From Anaerolinea thermophila (GTDB lineage Bacteria > Chloroflexota > Anaerolineae > Anaerolineales > Anaerolineaceae): a stretch of DNA of 64,000 nucleotides. The notes beneath the pieces were generated by a model. It saw nothing but the letters and a program-made list of their open reading frames with translations. It did not search any database and was not told where the DNA came from. This document shows, piece after piece, positions 7,447 to 16,156 of the stretch. A program made the position numbers and the translations under genes. Position 1 is the stretch's first letter; each line of letters starts with the position of its first letter. Location: NCBI RefSeq assembly GCF_020723905.1, contig NZ_DYHZ01000001.1, positions 303,501 to 367,500 of the forward strand. Reading direction: 5' to 3'.

Positions 7447-9969
7447 ATGAACGAACAGGTTTTCTACGCGGCGCTGGCAGGACTGTTGCACGACATTGGA
7501 AAGTTTGCCCTGCGGGCAGGAGAGGGTGCCACCCGTGTGTGGGATGATTCGGCACAGCGCGACTACAAATACAAACACGCCCTGCTCAGTGAAGATTTTG
7601 TTCAAAAATATGTCCCCGAGGTCTGGCAGAGCCAGATTAAACTGGCAGTTGGCGGGCACCACACTCCGCACAACCGTCTGGCGAATGCCGTAGCGCTGGC
7701 TGACCGCCTTTCGGCAGGGGAGCGCGCCGACCCCATCCCCAATGAAGAAAAGCGAGACAACCACCCGGCACAGTTGGTCTCCATTTTCTCAGATGTGCAT
7801 CTTCAAGCAGATAAGGTGGAGGATGTCTACTGGCCCTTAAGAGCCCTGGAATTGAGTGAGAAGAGTCTCTTCCCTACCGGTAAGAAAGATAATCCCTGGA
7901 AGGAGTACGAGCAACTGTATAACGATTTCGCCCAACGGGTAAGCAGGTTAAAAGATGCTTTTCAGGGCAGCAACCATCTGCCTCTCTATCTCGAAAGCCT
8001 GCTGGCAGAAATGCAGACAGCGCTATGGTGTGTTCCCTCGGCATATTACAACACCAGACCAGACATCAGCCTTTACGATCACAGCCGCATGACCGCCGCA
8101 CTGACAGCGGCACTGTATGACAGTTCGATGCTGACCGATGAACAGTTGAATGAATTTGCCCGCCAGCCTGAAGCAGTTGACCAGGAACTGGTGGTGCTGG
8201 TTGGCGGTGACCTGACCGGCGTGCAGAGTTTTCTTTACACCATCACCTCGCGCGGCGCAGCCAGCGGCCTGCGCGGACGTTCGTTTTATCTGCAATTGCT
8301 GGGGCTGGTGATTGCCCGCTTTGTGCTGAATCAACTCGATCTACCCATCACCAACCTGATTTACGCTGGCGGCGGCAATTTTTACCTGATTGCCCGCCGG
8401 GAAGACGCTAAAAAACTGCCCGAAATTCAGGCGCAGGTCTCCCGTGCCCTCTTCAACGAGCATCAGGGCGAATTGGGGTTGATTTTGCAGGCACGCCCGC
8501 TGAATGGCCAGCACTTTTTCAATGGCAACATTCGCACCGAATGGGACGGGCTGATCGGCCAAATTAACGCCGCCAAGTTGAAGCGTCTGGAAGGGCTGGA
8601 GGCGGATCTTGCCCGCGTCTTTGAGCCACATGGTGTGGGTGGAAGTACGCCGCAACAGTGCGCCGTGTGCGGACGGGAGCACTCCGGGGTCAAAGTGAGG
8701 CAGGTGGATGAAGGTGTGGCGCAAACGGTCAACAAATGCCCGGTGTGCGAATCCTACGAAGAACTGGGCAAACTGCTGCGCAAGGCACAATACCTGGTGT
8801 TACAGCCGTGCAAACCTGACCTGCCAGATCAGATTACCCTGCAAGCCGGACGCGGATGGCAGGAAATGACCCGCCGCTTCGGTTATCAGGTAGAGGTGCT
8901 GGAGGAACTCAAGCATGAGCCGCAGGGAATTGTGTTTGCGCTGAACGACAACGCCTGGCACGCCCGCACGCCGCACCCAAGCCGCGCCATTGCCCGCTAC
9001 CTGCTGGTCAATGTGACGCCGATTCTGACCGAACAGGAGCATAAAGATCTGTACGGCAAGGTAGATGATCTGCCCGTAGCGGGTTCGGTCAAGCCGCTGA
9101 GCGTTCTGGAGGAGCAGGCACACGGCATCCGGCGCGTGGGAGTTCTGCGCATGGATGTGGACAACCTCGGCAAAATCTTTGCTGAGGGATTGGGCAAAAA
9201 TGCCACCCTTTCGCGAATTGCATCGCTCAGTTTTACCATCAGCCTGTTCTTTGAGGGCTGGGTGGGGCAGATTGCCGAACACATGAAGAAAGAATATGGC
9301 GAACGTCTGTATTCCATTTACTCCGGCGGTGATGATCTGTTCTTTGTGGGCAGTTGGGATGCGGTGGTGGAATTTGCCATCCGACTGCGGCGCGACCTGA
9401 GCCGGTTTACCGGCAACCACCCCGATATTCATCCAAGCGGCGGAATCGTGCTGGTGGGCGGCAAATACCCGCTGTATCAGGCTGCCGAAGAAGCCGGCGC
9501 TGCCGAAGAACAGGCAAAGGCATACCGGTGGTGGGAAAACAGCAAAGAGCGGGAAAAAGACGCGCTCAGTTTTCTGGGACAGGCGCTCAACTGGCAGCGG
9601 TTTGGCTACCATGACTGTGAGTCACCAGACGAAAATACCGCGCATGCCCTGATGCACCGCTTGAAGGAGATGGTGCAGGATAATCAGAACCGCGCCCTGA
9701 TTGGCAAACTGATTCGCCTGCACGAGTTATACCTGAACGCCCTGGAAAAACGGCAGAAGAAGGGCGAGGATGTCAACCGGAATCATCAACAGCAGGTCTT
9801 GTGGGGGCCCTGGAACTGGCTGGCGGAGTATCACCTCAGCCGCATCAAAGGTGTACCCAAACAAGATGTGGATGAACTGCGCGAACGCCTGAAACGGGAT
9901 CAATTCCGTAGCATTGAATGGATTGGATTGGCTGCCCGCTGGGCAGAGTTGATAACCCGCAAATCTTGA
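7447..9969 (+). CDS. csm1: Cas10/Csm1, type III-A large subunit
   Basis: 840 residues. The ATG at 7447 follows AAGGAGGGA and starts the protein six residues before the HD domain; the upstream ATG at 7396 lacks a ribosome site. The N-terminal HD nuclease is intact by eye: His15-Asp16 in LLHDIGK, then GGHHTP and ALADRL. The two CxxC pairs Cys405/Cys408 and Cys431/Cys434 form the zinc-binding site. The second Palm domain has the GGDD motif at 627-630 (YSGGDDLFF), which in this family makes cyclic oligoadenylates from ATP once target RNA is bound. The chain should therefore both cut DNA and signal. It is followed by csm2 at 13 bases and is part of one long operon. A 126-base gap with no recognised feature separates it from the regulator gene upstream. 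Confidence 0.97.
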   Translation: MNEQVFYAALAGLLHDIGKFALRAGEGATRVWDDSAQRDYKYKHALLSEDFVQKYVPEVWQSQIKLAVGGHHTPHNRLANAVALADRLSAGERADPIPNEEKRDNHPAQLVSIFSDVHLQADKVEDVYWPLRALELSEKSLFPTGKKDNPWKEYEQLYNDFAQRVSRLKDAFQGSNHLPLYLESLLAEMQTALWCVPSAYYNTRPDISLYDHSRMTAALTAALYDSSMLTDEQLNEFARQPEAVDQELVVLVGGDLTGVQSFLYTITSRGAASGLRGRSFYLQLLGLVIARFVLNQLDLPITNLIYAGGGNFYLIARREDAKKLPEIQAQVSRALFNEHQGELGLILQARPLNGQHFFNGNIRTEWDGLIGQINAAKLKRLEGLEADLARVFEPHGVGGSTPQQCAVCGREHSGVKVRQVDEGVAQTVNKCPVCESYEELGKLLRKAQYLVLQPCKPDLPDQITLQAGRGWQEMTRRFGYQVEVLEELKHEPQGIVFALNDNAWHARTPHPSRAIARYLLVNVTPILTEQEHKDLYGKVDDLPVAGSVKPLSVLEEQAHGIRRVGVLRMDVDNLGKIFAEGLGKNATLSRIASLSFTISLFFEGWVGQIAEHMKKEYGERLYSIYSGGDDLFFVGSWDAVVEFAIRLRRDLSRFTGNHPDIHPSGGIVLVGGKYPLYQAAEEAGAAEEQAKAYRWWENSKEREKDALSFLGQALNWQRFGYHDCESPDENTAHALMHRLKEMVQDNQNRALIGKLIRLHELYLNALEKRQKKGEDVNRNHQQQVLWGPWNWLAEYHLSRIKGVPKQDVDELRERLKRDQFRSIEWIGLAARWAELITRKS

Positions 9970-9982
9970 CAGGAGGAATGAG

Positions 9983-10414
9983 ATGAGTGCAATAACCGAA
10001 AACGACGTAAAAAAGATCATCACCCAGGATGCAACCGGTGAACTGCTGGTGCGAATGGCAGACAATTTCGGAAAGGAGTTGAAAGAACTGAATCTTTCCA
10101 CCAGCCAGATTCGCAGCCTGTTCGGAGAGGTGCGTCAGATTCAGGGCGAATGGGCGGTTGCCCGCCAGAAAGGACCGCAGGCAGAGGCTGAGCGCCAGAA
10201 GGTGCTGCGCCGGCTGATTCTGCTCAAACCCAAGATGGAATACCGCGCCCGCCGCGAGCGCGGTCAGGCGGTGCGCACGCTGGTGGACGTGCTGAAACCG
10301 GCACTGGATGCGGTGACCCAGGCACCAGCCGACAAGCAGGATGAGTACTTCAACCGCTTCGTCGAATTCTTCGAAGCCATTCTTGCCTACCACAAAGCCT
10401 ATGGCGGTAACTAA
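9983..10414 (+). CDS. csm2: Csm2, small subunit of the type III-A complex
   Basis: 143 residues, almost entirely helical and highly charged, as expected for the Csm small subunit that lines the crRNA-target duplex. AGGAGG lies six bases before the ATG at 9983. The opening, NDVKKIITQDATGELLVRMA, and the FNRFVEFFEAILAYHK end match the family. It sits between csm1 and csm3 in the usual order. Nothing is missing or unusual. Confidence 0.93.
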   Translation: MSAITENDVKKIITQDATGELLVRMADNFGKELKELNLSTSQIRSLFGEVRQIQGEWAVARQKGPQAEAERQKVLRRLILLKPKMEYRARRERGQAVRTLVDVLKPALDAVTQAPADKQDEYFNRFVEFFEAILAYHKAYGGN

Positions 10415-10447
10415 TACCCCGCACAGTTTCAATTTCAGGAGGTTATG

Positions 10448-11257
10448 ATGAACAACAACAGCATTCAACTCAAAGGGCGCGTTTTGATTCGTTTCGATGT
10501 GGTTGCCAAAACCGGGCTGCACATTGGCGGCACCGAATCCGGCATTGAAATTGGCGGGGTGGACAAAACCGTCATCCGCGACCCGCTGACCAACCGCCCC
10601 TACATCCCTGGCTCCAGCCTGCGCGGCAAGATGCGCAGTTTGCTGGAAAAGTACAAAGGGCTGAAGCAAAACCAGCGCATTGGACAGGGATACATCCATT
10701 CCTGCGGAGCAGACAAGAGCGATACCCTGCAAACCTATCTGAATTGTGATGTCTGCACCACCTTTGGCGTGCCGGGCGAACGCGACTTTGCCACCCCCAC
10801 CCGCCTGATTGTGCGGGATGTCTTCATGAACGAGGACAGTGCAAGACAACTGGAAGATGCCGGCACCGACCTGCCCTATACCGAGGTGAAGACTGAAGTT
10901 TCGATTGACCGGGTCACATCGGCAGCCAACCCACGCCAGATGGAGCGTGTGCCAGCCGGTACCCGTTTCAGCGGGGCGGAACTGGTGTACTCCATCTATG
11001 ATGGGGCGAACTGCGACGCCAGAAAGGATGTGGAACGCCTGAAAGTGATTGTTGAAGGGCTGCAGTTGTTGCTGGATGATTACCTGGGCGGGCTGGGCAG
11101 CCGCGGTTCCGGCAAGGTGGATATCGAAGAGATTTGTGTGGAATGGCGCGGTAAGGATTACAGCGCCAAACCGATCGAACTGGGCAAATTTAAAACGGTT
11201 GCAGATTTTGCTGGCGGGCTGGCTTCGCTCCAGCAAACCATCCTTTCTCAGTTATAG
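10448..11257 (+). CDS. csm3: Csm3, backbone subunit and target-RNA nuclease
   Basis: 269 residues from the second of two adjacent ATGs; AGGAGG at 10437-10442 is five bases from 10448 but only two from 10445. It is a RAMP protein with the family text TGLHIGG and YIPGSSLRGKMRSL. Asp39, in GGVD, aligns with the catalytic Asp33 of Streptococcus thermophilus Csm3, so target RNA should be cut every six bases. The late glycine-rich loop GGLGSRGSGKV is present. A Cys-bearing insertion, SCGADKSDTLQTYLNCDVC, may bind a metal; it is absent from the streptococcal protein as I remember it. Confidence 0.96.
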   Translation: MNNNSIQLKGRVLIRFDVVAKTGLHIGGTESGIEIGGVDKTVIRDPLTNRPYIPGSSLRGKMRSLLEKYKGLKQNQRIGQGYIHSCGADKSDTLQTYLNCDVCTTFGVPGERDFATPTRLIVRDVFMNEDSARQLEDAGTDLPYTEVKTEVSIDRVTSAANPRQMERVPAGTRFSGAELVYSIYDGANCDARKDVERLKVIVEGLQLLLDDYLGGLGSRGSGKVDIEEICVEWRGKDYSAKPIELGKFKTVADFAGGLASLQQTILSQL

Positions 11258-11266
11258 GAGGGTGTT

Positions 11267-12385
11267 ATGCCACCCTTTGAAGTGTATGCCCTCAAACTGA
11301 AGGGCGCTATACGGGTTGGAAGGCGCGGACTGGAACTGGAAGATACCCTTGCAACCATTCCTTCGGATACGCTGTTCAGTGCGTTGACGTCTGCGCTGAC
11401 CGCCTGTGGGGAGGATCCAGCGGCTTTCTTACAGCCTTTTCTCAGCGATCCGCCCCAGCCGCCCTTTTTGCTGACTTCCACCTTTCCATACGCCGGCGGG
11501 GTACGCTTTTACCCGGCGCCGCTGGACTGGACAGGCACGCTCAGCACAGATAACCTGCGCGATTACGGAAAACGAATCAAAAAAGTCCAGTTTCTGTCTG
11601 AAGGGTTATTCCGGCGTCTGCTGCAGGGTGAGCCGCTGGATGAGTTCCTTTTTCCGAAGGAGGAACATCAGCCGCCCGAGAAGGGAGTCACCCTGCAGGG
11701 CTGGCAGTTGTGGCTGACGGTGGAAGAAGTCAAATTCCTGCCGCCCGCCATGCAATTGCCAGAAAATAAACGGTTTGCCCTGCGGCGCCAGAAGGTGTGG
11801 CAGCGCGCCCGTCAGCCTCACGTCACCGTGGACCGCATCCGTCAAGCATCAGATATTTTCCACACTGTGCAGATTCATTTCCAAAAAGGGTGCGGGTTGT
11901 GGTTTGGCGTGCAGTGGCTGGTAGATGAACAGCATCCCAGCCGGGCGCTGTTGCGGCAGGCGGTTGACTATCTGCAATTGAGCGGGCTGGGCGGTAAACG
12001 CTCCATCGGCTTTGGCGGATTTGAAGTGTGCGAGGGCTTCCCGCAAAACCTGCCTTGGGAACTGCCCACCGTCCGTCCTGGTGAAGCGGTTTTCCTGCTC
12101 AGCCGCTACCACCCGCGCCCTGCGGAACTGCCGGATGCGCTGAAAAATGGCCGCTATCAGTTGATCAGCGTGGGCGGCTGGAGCGACCCCTCTGGCAGGG
12201 AAAATTTGTTGCGCCAGCGCGTACTGATGGTCAGCGAAGGCAGCCGCCTGTTTCTGCCCGAATACCCGGCCGGAAATGTATGCGATGTTTCGCCGCGTCA
12301 GGCGGGCAGTCTGCCGCACCCCATTTACCGCTACGGGCTGGCTTGCGGGGCAGGGTTGAAGGCGCAAGGAGGTAAACATGCCTGA
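11267..12385 (+). CDS. csm4: Csm4, crRNA 5'-handle-binding subunit
   Basis: 372 residues. A GGAGGG ribosome site precedes the ATG at 11267, ten bases after csm3. The start, FEVYALKLKGAIRVGR, is the first RAMP strand. DTLATIPSDTLFSALTSAL is the typical Csm4 segment, and the glycine-rich loop SGLGGKRSIGFGGFEV lies at about 240-255. Csm4 caps the complex at the 5' end of the crRNA and contacts Cas10. The length is somewhat above the common 300 residues, with extra C-terminal sequence. Its last eight bases overlap csm5, which points to coupled translation. Confidence 0.93.
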   Translation: MPPFEVYALKLKGAIRVGRRGLELEDTLATIPSDTLFSALTSALTACGEDPAAFLQPFLSDPPQPPFLLTSTFPYAGGVRFYPAPLDWTGTLSTDNLRDYGKRIKKVQFLSEGLFRRLLQGEPLDEFLFPKEEHQPPEKGVTLQGWQLWLTVEEVKFLPPAMQLPENKRFALRRQKVWQRARQPHVTVDRIRQASDIFHTVQIHFQKGCGLWFGVQWLVDEQHPSRALLRQAVDYLQLSGLGGKRSIGFGGFEVCEGFPQNLPWELPTVRPGEAVFLLSRYHPRPAELPDALKNGRYQLISVGGWSDPSGRENLLRQRVLMVSEGSRLFLPEYPAGNVCDVSPRQAGSLPHPIYRYGLACGAGLKAQGGKHA

Positions 12386-13517
12386 ATATACGCTCTTCGA
12401 GGTGCAGGTTTCCACGATCACCCCGTTGCACATCGGCAGCGGAGTGGAACTGCTCAATCAGTATGATTACGCCATTCACAGCGGTCAAACCTGGCGAATT
12501 GACCACAACCGTCTGCTGGAAGCGCAGAAGATTGACGACCCGCGCCAGCTGGCGATTATCTCCCAACGACCACCGCAGGAACTGCTCGAAGAGAGCGACT
12601 ACCGTCCGGACAGCCCCTTCTTCCGCTATGTTCTCAAGGGCGTGCCGCGCGCTACCGGCGAGGGTGCCGTGCTGCGCGAGCAACTTAAGGATGTCTATGA
12701 CCGCCCGTACCTGCCCGGCAGTTCCCTGAAGGGCGCCCTGCGCACCGCGCTGGCGGCTGGTCTGTGGAAACAGCAGGGCTTACGGTTGGACATCAGCCGC
12801 CTGGGTCGGAACCCCAAATTTGCCGCGCAGGAACTGGAACGCTCTCTGCTGGGCGCCAATCCCAACCGGGACCTGCTGCGCGCCCTGCAGATCAGCGACA
12901 GTTTGCCATTGCCTGCCAGCCAGACCTTGATGGTTGTGAACGCGCGGGTGATTAACCGCGGCGGCAAACTGGCTTCGCCCATCGAAATGGAAGCCATTCG
13001 TCCGGATGTAACCTTTGAACTGACCATGAAAGTGGACACGGCGCTGTTTTCCGAGTGGGCAAAACACGCCGGACTGAAATTCAACGCCGAGAGCGCCCTG
13101 CTGGGGCTTCCGGCACTGGTCAACAGACGATCGCTGGAACAGGCGCGCCGTGAAAAAGCCTGGTTTGCGAATATTCCCAATGCCGGGGGACTGATCTCAT
13201 TCTACGACCAGATCCTGAAAAGCAACCTGAAGCCCAACCAGATGCTGGTGTGTCTGGGCTGGGGCACCGGCTGGGAAAGCAAAACCTTTGGGGAGCAGAT
13301 GTTTTCCAGCCAGCAGGTGCGCGAGGCGCTGCTGCGGCAGTTCCACATGGCGCGCGGACGACGCAAATCTGAGGACCCCTTCCCCCTCTCACGCCGGGTG
13401 GCGGCCTCTTTTAAGAAAGCCGCAGACGGAAGGGTGTATGAAACTCCTGCCCTGCCGCTGGGATGGGTGCTGGTGCAGTTTAAGGTGGTTAAGGGAAACC
13501 AATCCCTGTGGAGGTGA
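12378..13517 (+). CDS. csm5: Csm5, crRNA 3'-end subunit
   Basis: 379 residues. The ribosome site AAGGAGG and the ATG at 12378 lie inside the end of csm4. The start, FEVQVSTITPLHIGSG, is the first RAMP strand and glycine loop, and YLPGSSLKGALRTAL (about 112-126) is the family signature. WGTGWESKTFG near the C-terminus is typical of the Csm5 glycine-rich region. The subunit sits at the 3' end of the crRNA and helps its trimming. Its stop codon at 13515-13517 falls within the csx1 ribosome-binding stretch, so the two are tightly linked. Confidence 0.93.
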   Translation: MPEYTLFEVQVSTITPLHIGSGVELLNQYDYAIHSGQTWRIDHNRLLEAQKIDDPRQLAIISQRPPQELLEESDYRPDSPFFRYVLKGVPRATGEGAVLREQLKDVYDRPYLPGSSLKGALRTALAAGLWKQQGLRLDISRLGRNPKFAAQELERSLLGANPNRDLLRALQISDSLPLPASQTLMVVNARVINRGGKLASPIEMEAIRPDVTFELTMKVDTALFSEWAKHAGLKFNAESALLGLPALVNRRSLEQARREKAWFANIPNAGGLISFYDQILKSNLKPNQMLVCLGWGTGWESKTFGEQMFSSQQVREALLRQFHMARGRRKSEDPFPLSRRVAASFKKAADGRVYETPALPLGWVLVQFKVVKGNQSLWR

Positions 13518-13519
13518 AT

Positions 13520-14857
13520 ATGACGCATACGGTCATTACGTTTATGAGCGCAACCCCGCGTGAAACTACCTATCAATTTGCATACGATCCAGAAACTTAT
13601 TCCGGCATGATATTTGGTGAAGCCCTCTTAAGTCGTCGCAGAAAAGAAAAAATGCCCTTTGACCGTCTCTTGTTGTGTGTCACCGATAGTCTGTATGAAG
13701 AATTGGAAAAGTTTAATAAAGGGCAGATTGATGATGAAAATAGGCTGCCCTATCTTGAAAAAGTCAAGAAAATATTGAACGATCTCGAAAATGAACCAGA
13801 TGTTGAAATTCTCAAAATAAAGACAGGCAGAAACACAAACGAAGTTTGGGATATTTTCAACACGGTGACCGAGAGAATTGAAAAGGAAGAGCAGGTTTCG
13901 TTTGACATTACCCATGGGCTGCGTTCAATTCCTTTCATGGTCTTTCTTTTTGCCGCATTTCTGAAATCTGCAAAAGATGTGGAAATTAAGGCAATTTTAT
14001 ACGGTGCTGCTGACTTGACGGATAAAACTACAAACGTTGCTCCGGTGATTGACCTGACCCCCTTTGTGGAAATGCTGGACTGGATCAACGCAACCGAGTT
14101 CTTTGTAAAAACCGGCAATGCAGAACCGATGGCACACCTGCTTGAAAAGAGAGGGGAGAGAAAACAAAACGAAGCGGCTCGTGTGCTGCGCGATATATCT
14201 AAGGCTGCTTCCTTATGCCAGCCTTTCAGCCTCGCAGAAAAAGCTGCCAGATTAGATCAATCTCTGAAAAAAGCCGCCGAATCGTTTTCTCATACCTCTA
14301 AACCGTTTTCTATTTTGGCAAATCGCATCGTAGAAGTTTATCAACCGTTCGTCTTGCCAAAATCGATCAATAAAGACCAAATTTTATCAGACAAGGATGC
14401 GCTGGATTTTTTGAAGCAGGAATGGCATTTGATTGAATGGTATCGTAAGAATGGACAAATTCTTCAAGCATTTACGCTGGCACGCGAGTACGCTGTTGAT
14501 CTTGTCATGTGGCGAATTCGAAAATCTATCCATTTTGATCTGAAAAAGCGTGAAGAAACCAGTCAGACCATTACGGAGATAGCCAAACTTTCTCAAAAAG
14601 ATAGTCAAATCTCTTTGGGCTTGCAATGGCTTCAACAGAATGAAAACGAGGCTAAAGAAGTATCCCAATTCCTTAACGAAATCTTTCAAACGAGAAATGA
14701 TTTGGCTCACGCGGGACATAAATCCAGCGGGATGAGTTTAAGCACCCTTGAAAAAAAAGAAGCTCTTCTAGACAAACTTGCCCAACAATGCGAGTGCTGG
14801 GGCATTCCCTCTCCGGTCGAAGTCCCGCCCTCCGATGCGGGTACACACCCTGATTAG
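13520..14857 (+). CDS. csx1: Csx1-type CARF-HEPN ribonuclease (DxTHG family)
   Basis: 445 residues from the ATG at 13520, five bases after GGAGG; an in-frame GTG at 13508 overlaps csm5 and is less likely. The N-terminal CARF domain has the DxTHG motif at 129-133 (DITHGLRSIP), used to bind cyclic tetra-adenylate in this family. The C-terminal HEPN domain carries R-x4-H as Arg392-His397 (RNDLAH), the RNA-cutting site. Target recognition by Cas10 would thus switch on unspecific RNA cleavage. The DNA is visibly AT-richer than every neighbouring gene, with frequent AAA, GAA and AAT codons, while csm5 before it and csx15 after it are GC-rich. This suggests a separate origin. Family assignment is firm; the exact messenger size is inferred. 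Confidence 0.92.
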   Translation: MTHTVITFMSATPRETTYQFAYDPETYSGMIFGEALLSRRRKEKMPFDRLLLCVTDSLYEELEKFNKGQIDDENRLPYLEKVKKILNDLENEPDVEILKIKTGRNTNEVWDIFNTVTERIEKEEQVSFDITHGLRSIPFMVFLFAAFLKSAKDVEIKAILYGAADLTDKTTNVAPVIDLTPFVEMLDWINATEFFVKTGNAEPMAHLLEKRGERKQNEAARVLRDISKAASLCQPFSLAEKAARLDQSLKKAAESFSHTSKPFSILANRIVEVYQPFVLPKSINKDQILSDKDALDFLKQEWHLIEWYRKNGQILQAFTLAREYAVDLVMWRIRKSIHFDLKKREETSQTITEIAKLSQKDSQISLGLQWLQQNENEAKEVSQFLNEIFQTRNDLAHAGHKSSGMSLSTLEKKEALLDKLAQQCECWGIPSPVEVPPSDAGTHPD

Positions 14858-14867
14858 AGGTATTCCC

Positions 14868-15272
14868 ATGCTTTTACTCAACTTTTCTCACCCGCTTACC
14901 CCTGCGCAAATGGCGCAGATCGAAGCCCTCACCCAGCAACCTCTGGAAAAGGTGCTGGACTTTGCCGTGCATTTTGATAACAACGAACCTTTTATCCCGC
15001 AACTGCGCGCGCTGATGGAGCAAATCCCGCTCACCCCCGCTCAGTGGCAGAATGAGGCGGTTCTCGTCAACCCGCCTTCGCTTAATTTCATCACCGCCCT
15101 GCTCCTTGCCGAACTGCACGGGCGCATGGGGTACTTCCCCCCCATCGTGCGTCTGCGCCCCAGGGCGGGCAGTCTACCCCCTCAGTACGAGGTGGCAGAA
15201 ATCCTGAACCTGAACGAGGTACGCGAACGCGCCCGCGCCAACCGCTACATCTCCGGAGGCAATGGAGCATGA
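14868..15272 (+). CDS. csx15: Csx15, small CRISPR accessory protein and candidate ring nuclease
   Basis: 134 residues from the ATG at 14868, with AGAGGT just upstream; an earlier in-frame ATG lies deep inside csx1 and is unlikely. MLLLNFSHPLTPAQ, LVNPPSLNFI and LAELHGRMGYFPPIVRLRP are text I recognise from Csx15. Proteins of this group have been proposed to bind or degrade cyclic oligoadenylates. Its place directly after the messenger-activated nuclease fits an off-switch. The stop overlaps the cas6 start by four bases (ATGA), so it belongs to the operon. GC content returns to the level of the locus here. Activity cannot be read from sequence. Confidence 0.85.
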   Translation: MLLLNFSHPLTPAQMAQIEALTQQPLEKVLDFAVHFDNNEPFIPQLRALMEQIPLTPAQWQNEAVLVNPPSLNFITALLLAELHGRMGYFPPIVRLRPRAGSLPPQYEVAEILNLNEVRERARANRYISGGNGA

Positions 15273-16126
15273 GCGCGGTTTCCCCACTGCTCTCGCTGGT
15301 GCTGACCCTGCGCCCCGTGGATAGCGACCGTCCTGAGGGAACTTTGCCGCGCTGGTGGGGACGCGCGGCGCATGCCCTGCTGCTGGACACGGTGCGCCGC
15401 GCCGATGCCGCGCTGGCAAAATCGCTCCACGATGAAAGCGCGCTCAAGCCCTTCACCGTCTCCAGTTTGATGGGGCATTTCTCCGGCGGAAAACTCGATT
15501 CCCGGCAAACCTGCACCCTGCGCTTCACCGCGCTGATCCCCGAACTGGCGCACATCCTGCTGGACTCCTTCCAGCCCGGGCGCGAAGTACAACTGGACTA
15601 TCAGAGGTTCCGCATTGAAGCCGTCGCCCAACAGCCCGGGGAACATGCGTGGGCGGGAAACAGCGCCTGGGAAGTCCTGGCAGGAAATTCCATTATGGGG
15701 AACACGCCGCCGCGGCGCGTCTCCCTGCTGTTTGCCAGCCCTACCACCTTTCGAGTGAACGAGCGCCTGATCCCCCTGCCACTGCCCGACCTGGTTTTCA
15801 ACAGTTTACTGCAGCGCTGGAACGCGTATGCCCCGCTGGCATTTCCCGAGGAAGTGCGCCGATACGCCGCTGAATGTCTGCAAATTTCCGCCTACCGCCT
15901 GAACAGCGCGGCAGTGCGTACGCAGGAAGACGCCCTGCGCATTGGAGGGGTGGGGCAGGTGACCTTCACCGCCCGCCCCTACGACCGCTACTGGATGAGC
16001 ATCATCCACACCCTGGCGCAGTTTGCCCTGTATGCCGGGGTGGGAGCCTCCACCACAATGGGACTGGGACAGGCGCGGATGATGATGCCCTCCGAAGATC
16101 AACACCGAGAACATTCTGAACCTTAA
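15269..16126 (+). CDS. cas6: Cas6 pre-crRNA endoribonuclease
   Basis: 285 residues with two ferredoxin-like RAMP halves. The C-terminal glycine-rich loop GVGASTTMGLGQARM (about 260-274) is the Cas6 signature. His35, in WGRAAHALLL, is at the usual place for the catalytic histidine. It cuts the repeat transcript eight bases from its 3' end, leaving each crRNA with the repeat-derived 5' tag ATTAAGAC. It starts inside the last codons of csx15 and is followed 30 bases later by cas1. Confidence 0.93.
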   Translation: MSAVSPLLSLVLTLRPVDSDRPEGTLPRWWGRAAHALLLDTVRRADAALAKSLHDESALKPFTVSSLMGHFSGGKLDSRQTCTLRFTALIPELAHILLDSFQPGREVQLDYQRFRIEAVAQQPGEHAWAGNSAWEVLAGNSIMGNTPPRRVSLLFASPTTFRVNERLIPLPLPDLVFNSLLQRWNAYAPLAFPEEVRRYAAECLQISAYRLNSAAVRTQEDALRIGGVGQVTFTARPYDRYWMSIIHTLAQFALYAGVGASTTMGLGQARMMMPSEDQHREHSEP

Positions 16127-16156
16127 CAACCGAATTTTTTCAAGGGGGAGAAAGAC

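Noticed and set aside
9845-11236. A 463-codon antisense frame across csm2 and csm3
   Set aside because: It overlaps well-recognised csm genes and matches no family I know.
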